Positions 1-7,000 of a stretch of DNA of 15,428 nucleotides are shown piece by piece. Origin of the DNA: Acidobacteriota bacterium (GTDB taxonomy: Bacteria > Acidobacteriota > Thermoanaerobaculia > Gp7-AA8); the NCBI GenBank assembly GCA_003222375.1, contig QHVX01000101.1, forward strand, positions 537-15,964, read 5' to 3'. Position 1 is the first letter of the stretch. Every line of letters begins with the position of its first letter. The translations under genes and the position numbers were made by a program. The notes beneath the pieces are model-generated. The model was not told the DNA's origin. It ran no database searches and saw only the letters and a program-made list of their open reading frames with translations.

Positions 1-252
1 CAGGCTGTGATCGAAGTCGACGAACTCGGTCGGCCATAGCCGCTCCCGAAGCTCCTCGCGGGTGACAATCTCGCCGGCACGCTCGAGGAGGAGTCCGAGG
101 ATTCGGAAGGGCTGGACCTGGATGCGGACTTCGACGCCGTTTCGCCGCAGCTCGCCTGTTCGCAGATCGGCAACAAAGGTACCGAAGCGCGCGACACGCG
201 GCGCTGCTTCGGGCCGGTCATCTCGATGTACAACTTCCGCGGTCTCAGTCAC
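1..252 (-). CDS. Winged-helix DNA-binding protein (CadC/OmpR-type), C-terminus off the left edge
   Basis: Only the first 84 codons are inside the window, and the frame stays open to base 1. The residues fit an OmpR/CadC-type winged helix: a FGTFVADLRTGELRRNG beta-strand opening, then QPFRILGLLLERAGEIVTRE and the recognition-helix stretch EELRERLWP, ending DFDHSL. In Acidobacteriota such N-terminal domains are commonly fused to TolB-like propeller, TPR or membrane-spanning sensor regions, so the missing part probably carries the sensing or output domain (family knowledge). I chose GTG at 252 because an in-frame TGA lies 13 codons upstream and there is no ATG between. A GGCAGG-like stretch about 10 bases upstream could serve as ribosome binding site. 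It diverges from the gene at 333, so it may regulate that gene run, but nothing in the sequence proves this. Confidence 0.85.
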   Translation of the reverse strand, partial: MTETAEVVHRDDRPEAAPRVARFGTFVADLRTGELRRNGVEVRIQVQPFRILGLLLERAGEIVTREELRERLWPTEFVDFDHSL

Positions 253-332
253 TTGCCGGATTACCTGCCGTTGATCATCAATTCATATCGTGTGCATCGA
301 TTCGCACGCCCGGTCAACCGACCTTGCCGGAC

Positions 333-794
333 ATGCGAGTCCTTTTCATCCTACTCCAAGCCGTCATCGTTCAGCCGCCTTCGACCTCGATCGTCCCCAC
401 GCTGCAGGGACTTCACGAGATCTGCGGCCCGGGTGCATTCGACGCCTGCACGCTCTTCGTTGCATATCGGCTCGATGTTCATTGTGTGACCGGAGGGCGC
501 GGAGCGGCCATGAACGCTTCGGTGACATTCAAGCCGATGCTGTTGTTGCACAACATTCGGCAACTGCCGCACGAATGGATACATGTCGACGATGTCCGCA
601 CTTTCGCTGCGCAATACGTGGGCGAGCTCGAATCGCGCACGTTTGAATCGGATCGCCAATGCGAGGAGGAGGCGCTGCGGCTGACCGCCGGATTTGGCGA
701 TCGAATCCGCGGCTTCGCGCGGCGATCGAACCTGATGCGCCATCCGTCTTTGCGCGCGGAGAGGAGTACGATCTCGGCCACTGATGGCCGATGA
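333..794 (+). CDS. Small secreted protein with HEWIH (HExxH zincin-like) motif, family not recognised
   Basis: A 153-residue product. Residues 1-15 are hydrophobic (RVLFILLQAVIV), suggesting an export signal, but with no obvious lipobox. The striking feature is HEWIH at residues 80-84, a match to the HExxH zinc-metalloprotease signature. It is followed by VDDV and by several acidic residues (E98, E100, E105, E111-E113) that could supply a third ligand. Cysteines at 31, 39, 51 and 110 could form disulfides in the periplasm. ATG at 333 is preferred over the in-frame TTG at 324 because it begins directly with the hydrophobic stretch; no strong Shine-Dalgarno is visible for either. The stop lies 11 bases inside the next gene, indicating translational coupling. 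Protease activity is inference: a five-residue motif can occur by chance. Codon usage looks coding and the opposite-strand frames resemble nothing known. Confidence 0.6.
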   Translation: MRVLFILLQAVIVQPPSTSIVPTLQGLHEICGPGAFDACTLFVAYRLDVHCVTGGRGAAMNASVTFKPMLLLHNIRQLPHEWIHVDDVRTFAAQYVGELESRTFESDRQCEEEALRLTAGFGDRIRGFARRSNLMRHPSLRAERSTISATDGR

Positions 795-1224
795 GTTTCT
801 GAGCGCCGCCATCGAGGAGGCGAAAAAAGGGCGGGCAGAGGGCGGCATCCCGATCGGATCGGTGCTGGTGCACCGCGGACGCATCATCGGCCGCGGTCAC
901 AATCGCCGCGTGCAAAAGGGGAGCGCGATTCTCCACGGCGAGATGGACGCGCTCGAGAATGCCGGACGCCAGCCCGCCTCGGTCTATCGCGAATCCGTGA
1001 TCTACACGACGCTCTCACCATGCTCGATGTGCAGCGGAGCAATTCTGTTGTACGGCATCCCGCGCGTCGTCATCGGAGAGAACAAAACCTTCCTCGGCGA
1101 AGAAGCGCTTCTGAAGTCGCGCGGTGTCGGGATCGAAGTCGTGCAGGACGCGACGTGCATCGAGCTGATGCGTGCGTTCATCGCCGCGCATCCACAACTA
1201 TGGAACGAGGACATCGGAGAGTAA
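784..1224 (+). CDS. Cytosine deaminase-like nucleoside/nucleobase deaminase (yeast FCY1 type)
   Basis: A 146-residue cytidine/deoxycytidylate-deaminase-fold enzyme, full length for the family. It carries the zinc site HGE (H51, catalytic E53) and PCSMC (C80, C83). N40 in GHNRR and the C-terminal WNEDIGE resemble yeast cytosine deaminase, whose N51, H62, E64, C91, C94 and D155 occupy the matching places. Predicted reaction: hydrolytic deamination of cytosine, or a related pyrimidine, to uracil plus ammonia in the cytoplasm, for pyrimidine salvage. It is unrelated to E. coli CodA, which has an amidohydrolase fold. The start overlaps the upstream gene by 11 bases, and the stop is followed immediately by the GTG of the next gene. 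Guanine deaminase or another small deaminase is possible, but the WxEDIG tail favours the cytosine group. A tRNA adenosine deaminase is unlikely. Confidence 0.92.
   Translation: MADEFLSAAIEEAKKGRAEGGIPIGSVLVHRGRIIGRGHNRRVQKGSAILHGEMDALENAGRQPASVYRESVIYTTLSPCSMCSGAILLYGIPRVVIGENKTFLGEEALLKSRGVGIEVVQDATCIELMRAFIAAHPQLWNEDIGE
1216..1221 (+). promoter_or_regulatory. Ribosome binding site GGAGAG deciding the GTG start at 1225
   Basis: GGAGAG lies three bases before GTG 1225, inside the last codons of the deaminase gene. It supports initiation at the GTG that encodes the family-like MPTILSHP, and argues against any start in the frame used further downstream. Confidence 0.5.
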
Positions 1225-1765
1225 GTGCCAACCATCCTTTCGCATCCCGCGATCGCGATTGCCGCCCGCCCGTATCGTCGGCGCGATTTGCGCGAGCGTT
1301 CCGGATGCCGACGTCGGAGCGTTCGGACTCGGGATTCCTTACGAGCATCCGCTCGGACATCGAGGGTTCACGCACTCGCTGTTGTTTGCGTTTGCGTTCT
1401 CAGCATTCGCGACGTTCGCTTATCGCCGGCTCGCACGCAAGACGCCATCCGCAAGGGTCGTCTTTGCTTTTCTCCTGATCTGCCTCGCTTCGCACGGTTT
1501 GCTCGATGCGATGACAGATGGCGGCAAGGGCATCGGATTTTTCATTCCCTTCGACAATCGCCGCTATTTCTTACCTTTTCGGCCGATTCACGTTTCCCCG
1601 ATCGGATTCGAGCTGGCAGGCGACGTGCTGTGGTCAGAAGTGAAATGGGTCTGGCTGCCAGCGGCACTGATTACCTTGGCTGGAAAATTTCTGGGACCTA
1701 GATTGAGGCGTTATGAGAGTACGCGACGTGATGCGCAAGGAAGTCCGAACCATCAATCCGAATGA
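1225..1765 (+). CDS. DUF457/YdjM-type membrane-bound metal-dependent hydrolase, frame break near the 5' end
   Basis: The body is a recognisable DUF457/YdjM inner-membrane protein: PDADVGAF, then HPLGHRGFTHS (HRGFTHS at 1358-1378), SHGLLDAMTDGGKGIGFF, a PFDNRRYF turn and at least three hydrophobic segments. The conserved His and Asp residues are thought to bind metal in this family. The natural start is GTG at 1225, touching the previous stop and preceded by GGAGAG; it reads MPTILSHPAIAIAA, the family N-terminus. That frame then fails, and the rest is read one base later, from about 1259-1275 on. Relative to homologues I recall, several residues between HPAI and RIVGAICAS also seem missing, so this looks like a small out-of-frame deletion rather than a single base error. 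The last 53 bases overlap the next gene. Whether this is a pseudogene or an assembly artefact cannot be told here. Confidence 0.75.
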
Positions 1766-2153
1766 GACCGCCTCCACCGCTAAGGAATTGTTTCGCCGTT
1801 ACGACATTCACCACCTCGTCGTCGTCGACCGCAAGAACGTGATCGGCCTCCTCGCCGATCGCGATCTGATGGATGTCGGCGGCGATACGCCGGTGCAGCG
1901 CGCGATGGCCCATCCGCCAGTGACGATCGCGCCTCATGAGACCGTGCGTAAAGCGGCGGCACTGATGGCCGGCCACGTCATCGGATCGCTTCCGGTGGTG
2001 GACGATGGAAAACTCGTCGGAATCGTCACGACATTCGATCTCGTGTCGCTGCTCGCAAAAGGAGCGACGCATCCGGCGTCAGCAGGCGAACGACAGAACC
2101 TTTCCAAGCGCGGACCGCGCATGAAGCCGGGGACCGGAAGAGATCGCAGATGA
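1713..2153 (+). CDS. Twin CBS-domain protein
   Basis: A 146-residue soluble protein made almost entirely of two CBS motifs: CBS1 about residues 3-53 (RDVMRKEVRTINPNE to VIGLLADRDLM) and CBS2 about residues 64-115 (AMAHPPVTIAPHE to LVGIVTTFDLV). CBS pairs form a Bateman module that binds adenosine nucleotides such as AMP, ATP or SAM and usually acts as an energy or ligand sensor for a partner. Residues 120-146 are a basic, probably disordered tail. TGAGG at 1704-1708 precedes the ATG. The start lies inside the 3' end of the DUF457 gene, and the stop shares an ATGA overlap with the oxidoreductase gene, so it is translated as part of the same run. No catalytic domain is attached; the partner is unknown. 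Confidence 0.9.
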   Translation: MRVRDVMRKEVRTINPNETASTAKELFRRYDIHHLVVVDRKNVIGLLADRDLMDVGGDTPVQRAMAHPPVTIAPHETVRKAAALMAGHVIGSLPVVDDGKLVGIVTTFDLVSLLAKGATHPASAGERQNLSKRGPRMKPGTGRDRR

Positions 2154-3131
2154 CCACGATGCGCGCCGCGGCCATCGATCGTTTCGGTGGCCCGGAAGTG
2201 CTCACGATTCACGAGCTGCCTGTCCCGAAGCGAAATCGACACTGCCGGTGTCGGCATGTGGGATGTAAGAACGCGCGCCGGCAAATATGCCGAGGGTCAG
2301 AAATTCCCCCTGATTCTTGGCACGGATGGATCGGGAGTAATCGCCGAGGTCGGCGCTCAGGTTAAGCGGCTGAAACGCGGCGATCGCGTCTACGCCTACA
2401 GCTACGACAACGAGAAAGGCGGCTTCTACGCTCAGTACGTCGCGGTCGCTGCCAGCAAGGTCGCCCCGATTCCGCGCACTCTCGACATGCTGAACGCCGG
2501 CGGCCTCGCGACGATCGGATTGACCGCGTTGCAGGGCGTCGACGACACGCTCGAGATCAAGCCCGGCGAGTACGTGATCGTGCACGGCGCGAGCGGAAAC
2601 GTCGGCATGCTCGCCCTGCAATTCGCGCGGTTGCGCGGCGCGCGTGTCCTGGCGACCGCGTCCGGCAGCGACGGCGTCGAACTGGTGCGCCGCCTCGGCG
2701 CTCATGCCGCGATCGACGGCAAACACGACGACGTTCTGGCGGCAGCGCGCGAGTTTGCGCCCGACGGCATCGACGTCGTTCTCGCGTTTGCGGGCGGCAA
2801 GGAGTTGACGCGTTGCCTCGACGCGCTGCGGAAGGGTGGGCGGGCGGCGTATCCGAACGGAATCGAGCCCGAGCCGCGAAAGCGCAAGGGCATCCGGATC
2901 AAGTCCTATGACGGCACGCCCGGCGTCCGCGAATTCGAGCGGCTGAATCGCGCGGTTGAAGAGGCCGATCTGCAAGTGCCGATCGCGGCAGGATTCAAGC
3001 TCGAAGAAGCTCGCGACGCACATCGCACGATGGAGAAGGGACACATCATCGGCAAAGTTGTCTTTTCACGGGCCGGTCATTCGCGCGCGCGGTTGAGACC
3101 CTCACGCCGCAGCGAACGTTCGCTGATGTGA
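2150..3131 (+). CDS. NAD(P)H:quinone oxidoreductase-like MDR-family protein, frame break near codon 27
   Basis: A zinc-free medium-chain dehydrogenase/reductase of the quinone oxidoreductase group. The N-terminus MRAAAIDRFGGPEVLTIHELPVP is read from ATG 2150 (GGAAGAG just upstream). After about base 2228-2235 the protein continues one base out, from DTAGVGMWDVRTRAGKYA onward. Intact relatives I recall have roughly seven to eight more residues at this point (the EVLI strand), so a short out-of-frame deletion is likely. The rest is normal: GTDGSGVIAEVG, GDRVYAY, GGFYAQYV, the Rossmann motif HGASGNVGMLALQ (about 2581-2620) for NAD(P)H, and PNGIEPEPR. The C-terminus after GHIIGKVVF is unlike the family (a 21-residue Arg/Ser-rich tail), and the same bases in another frame resemble the ATPase that follows. 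Predicted role: cytosolic reduction of quinones or enones. The product may be non-functional unless the breaks are sequence errors. Confidence 0.83.
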
Positions 3132-4027
3132 TCCTGCCCGCCGAAACGCGACGATCGCTCGAGGACGCGCTCGCGCAGGTCCGCAATCATTCGCTGATCT
3201 TCACGCGATGGGGACTCGGCGAGCGGCACTCGGTCGGACTCGGATTGGCGTTCAACTTCGTCGGTCCGCCCGGCACGGGCAAAACCATCTGCGCTGAAGC
3301 GATCGCCAACTCCCTCGGCATGAAGTTGCTGGTCGTGAACTACGCAGAAGTCGAATCCATGTGGGCAGGCGAAACGCCCAAGAACATCGTCGCGGCGTTT
3401 CGTTCGGCGGCCGAGCAGCGCGCCTTGCTCTTCTTCGATGAGGCCGATGCGATCGCGGGTCGTCGATCGACCGCCGTCGCGAGCCTTCCATATCAGCGCG
3501 AGGCGAACATCACGGTCAACGTGCTGCTGCACGAGCTCGAAGCGTTCAATGGCGTGGTCATCTTCGCCACCAACCTGGCCGCGAACTTCGATCCAGCGTT
3601 CGAGCGGCGCATCCGCGCGCACGTGCGATTCGAGATGCCGGGCGTCGAGGAGCGCGAACAGATCTGGCGGGTGCAGATCCATCCGAGCAAGACTCCCCTG
3701 GCGCGCGACGTCGATTTCCGCGCGCTCGCCGAAGAATTTGCGGTCAGCGGCGGAGACATCAAGAACGCGGTGCTCAAGGCCGCCGCGACGGCGGCCGCCG
3801 ATTCACGATCCGAGCGCGCGAAACAGATTCATCAGGAGCACTTCGAGCGCGCCATGGCCGATGTCATCGCCGCGAAGGCGATCATGCAGCAGTCGCTGTT
3901 CCGAGATGAGGATCCGTTCGTTCGCGCAATCGCGACGATGCAGCGGCGGATGTATGTCTCCGCCCTCATCGCGGCAACATCATTGATCGTTGCCTTGATT
4001 GCGTTGACGATCGTGCTGATTCGTTAA
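3128..4027 (+). CDS. AAA+ ATPase with C-terminal membrane anchor, N-terminus probably truncated
   Basis: A 299-residue classical AAA domain: Walker A GPPGTGKT (46-53), Walker B LLFFDEAD (100-107), sensor 1 FATN (146-149), arginine-finger region FERRIR (159-163) and sensor 2 SGGDIKNAV (207-215). It resembles the AAA module of bacterial proteins with a WGLGERH segment before Walker A. Residues 277-298 (YVSALIAATSLIVALIALTIVLI) form one transmembrane helix at the extreme C-terminus, so the ATPase would hang from the inner membrane. The start is GTG 3128, overlapping the previous stop. However, the open frame upstream of it still reads ETLTPQRTFAD, which continues the usual family sequence without any ATG, GTG or TTG nearby. 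That suggests an N-terminal part was lost by deletion. It ends stop-to-stop with the helicase gene (TTAA at 4024-4027). Substrate unknown; an envelope remodelling or disassembly role is inference. Confidence 0.83.
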   Translation: MILPAETRRSLEDALAQVRNHSLIFTRWGLGERHSVGLGLAFNFVGPPGTGKTICAEAIANSLGMKLLVVNYAEVESMWAGETPKNIVAAFRSAAEQRALLFFDEADAIAGRRSTAVASLPYQREANITVNVLLHELEAFNGVVIFATNLAANFDPAFERRIRAHVRFEMPGVEEREQIWRVQIHPSKTPLARDVDFRALAEEFAVSGGDIKNAVLKAAATAAADSRSERAKQIHQEHFERAMADVIAAKAIMQQSLFRDEDPFVRAIATMQRRMYVSALIAATSLIVALIALTIVLIR

Positions 4028-7000
4028 CGGCCCACGAAGCCGCTCGCCACCGGAACGCGGCGGCCGGCCAACGCGGTCGCCGCTTCCATCGCGATCGTCG
4101 AATCGATCTCCGCGAGCGGACGGAGATAGTCGCCCTCCATCACCGAGAGCGGAACGCCGTCGCGATAGGCGATGCGATTTGTCGCGATCGCGCGAATGCG
4201 CTCCCCGGCGTCGAGAATGCCCGCCAGATTCAATGGATCGCACGCGTTGATGACGACCAGGCGTCCGTCGGGACCTTCGCGCCGCACCTCACGCAATCGA
4301 TCGACCGCCTCCGGCAGCGCGAATTGTTCGCCCGACATTCCGGTGACGAAGCGTCCGCCGCGAATCTCGCCGCGCGCTTCGAGGCGGCGATACACGCGAG
4401 TCAGATCGCGCCAGGGCGAGACTGTTTCGCGCGTCAGCATGCGGCGGAAGACAACGCCGTAGCGACGAAGGAGGGCCCAGGCGTGGATCTCGACGATTTC
4501 GGCGGGCTGAAGCCCGCCGCTACACAGCGACCAACGGCCGTGGCGGCCCGCGAAACCATCGGAGGTCACCAGGCCCGCTTCGATGAGTTCGTCGAGCGCT
4601 TCGTCGCGTTTGAGGAATGACGCGCCGCGAGCGCGAAGGGTGTCGAGGATTTCCTGAGCACGGACCGACAAGAGTGTCGGTGCCACAACATCACGAAGCC
4701 AGGAGTCGGCGTGCTCGCGCGGGAAGAGCGCGACGCCGCTCGACAATTTTGCCCATCCGGTTTCGCCGGCCAGGCAGAGCGTGTCGAGAAGCGACGGGTC
4801 GTAGTGATCCATGCGCGCGGGCAGAATGAATTTTTCCCACGCGTTGACCGCCACTTCGTAGCCTTCGAGCTGATTCAGAATCGTGCGCAGTCCGTCGACG
4901 CCGGTCAGCTTCTGCGTCAGGTGCTGCCACGAGAAAAGGAAGCGCGTGAAGTCTGCGACGCTGACGGGCTCGATCTCGGCGCGCAGGCGGTTCAGCGTGT
5001 AGCGATGGATACGCGCCAGCAGCCGTCGATCGCACCATTCATTGGGACCTTCGAACGTTCCGCGCAGAATCGCGCCCTCGGATTCGAGTGTGAGCAGTGC
5101 GGTGTTCGCATCTGATTCGCTGACGCGCAGCGATTCGGCGAGCGCTCGCGCCGTGGTGGGACCGACAATGGAGAACCTGCCGCGGAGCAGCTCCACGATC
5201 GCTTCCTCGCGCGTCCATGTGCGAACTCGCGACGGCGGCGCGCTGAAGTTGACGGTCTGCGGATGAACGGTGAGAAATTCCGGCAGGCGTTCGGCCGCGA
5301 CCCACAGTCCGTCGATACATCCGGCGCGGCGGGCTGCCACCAGATCGTCCATCATCCCGCGCGAGATCTCGTCATCGTGCAGATAGCCGGCGGTCAGCAG
5401 CGCGTCGTGCAGCTCGTCGGCGTCGCGTGGATCAGGACGCTCTTCGTCGCGCACGCGCTGGATCGCAGTCTCGTCGAGCATTCCCGAACGTCCTGTCGAC
5501 ACCATCTGTGTGCGGCGCTCCTCGAGCGGTGCATCATCGAGAAACGAGAAGGGCGCGGAGTTGAGGATGTCGTGCGACAGCGGCGATGGCTCGACGGTGT
5601 CGCGAGCGATGCATTCGATCTCTCCGCGATGGATGCGGCCGAGGACGCGGGCGAGTCCTTCGAAGTCCATCGCCTCCTCGAGGCAGTCGCGAACGGTCTG
5701 ATTGATGAGCGGGTGATCGGGTAGCTCGCGATCGCCCTGGATGTTTTCCTGGCATGCGGCCGCGTCCGGAAAAACTGCCGCCATCAGGTCGTCGGCCATC
5801 GCGCGCTGGAGTTGCGGCGCAACTTTTTTTCCAGCGCGATTGCGCGGGATCGCCAGCGAGATCGTGCTGTTCCAGCGCCATCGCGTTTGAAACACAGGAG
5901 CATCGAGGAACGCCTGTATGAGGACGTCGCGCGCGGTTGCGGGATGCAGATAGCGAAAGACATCGGCGAGTGGAAATGAGTGTTGCGGTCCGAGCGAGAG
6001 CAGGATGGCGTCTTCCGTCGCGGCGGCCTGCAGCTCGAAATTGAATTGACGGCAGAAGCGCTTGCGGAGCGCCAGCCCCCAGGCCCGATTGATGCGGCTT
6101 CCGAAGGGCGCATGCAGGACGAGCTGCATGCCGCCCGACTCGTCGAAGAAACGCTCGACGACGATCGTGTCCTGTGTCGGGATGACGCCGAGGGCGGCGC
6201 GGGCGGCGGTGAGGTAGGTGACGATCTCGTTGGCGGCAGATTCGGGGATGCCCTCGATGTCGGCGGGCTGAAGCCCGCCGCTGCACACATCTTTTCTGAA
6301 ATCGCTGAGTGAGCGTGATAGCTCGTCACTCCGCGCGGGCGCCTCGCCGAGCCAGAACGGAAGCGTCGGCGGTGCGCCTTTGGCGTCGGCAACGCGAACC
6401 GTGCCGCTGCCGACTTTCAGAATCTGCCACGACGCGTTGCCGAGCTGGAAGATGTCGCCGGCTGCGCTCTCGATTGCGAAGTCTTCATTGAGCGTTCCGA
6501 TGAATGTGTCGTGCGGCTCGAGGAGCACGCGATAGTCGGCGACTTCCGGGATCGCGCCGCCGGATGTGATCGCGAGCAATCGCGATCCGCGCCGTCCGCG
6601 GACTTTATTGTTCACTTCGTCGCGATGCACGAGCGCCGCGCGCCGGCCGCGTTTGGTGTCGAAGCCTTCCGCGACCATCTTCAGAACGGCGCTGAAGTCT
6701 TCGCGCTTCAGATCGCGATACGGCCATGCGCGATGCGTGAGAGCGAAGAGATCGTCTTCCGAATAGTCCTGGCACGACGATTCCGCAACGATCTGCTGCG
6801 CGAGAACGTCGAGCGGCGCATCGTACATGAAGATTCGATCGAGCTCGCCGCGTCTGACGGAGCGCAGCAGCGCGGCGCATTCGACGAGATCATCGCGAGA
6901 GACCGGAAACAATCGTCCTTTCGGCGTGCCGGAGACCGTGTGGCCGGACCGGCCGACGCGCTGCAGAAACGTCGCGATGCGATTCGGCGATCCGACCTGA

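Noticed and set aside
271..281. FNR-box-like TTGAT...ATCAA in the divergent region
   Set aside because: The half-sites are separated by one base; FNR-type boxes need four.
1172..1224. Starting the DUF457 protein at the ATG inside the deaminase gene
   Set aside because: The resulting N-terminus is hydrophilic and unlike the family; the MPTILSHP start at 1225 in the other frame is convincing.
2202..3044. A 280-codon minus-strand open frame
   Set aside because: It is antisense to the Rossmann region of the oxidoreductase; composition only, no motif.
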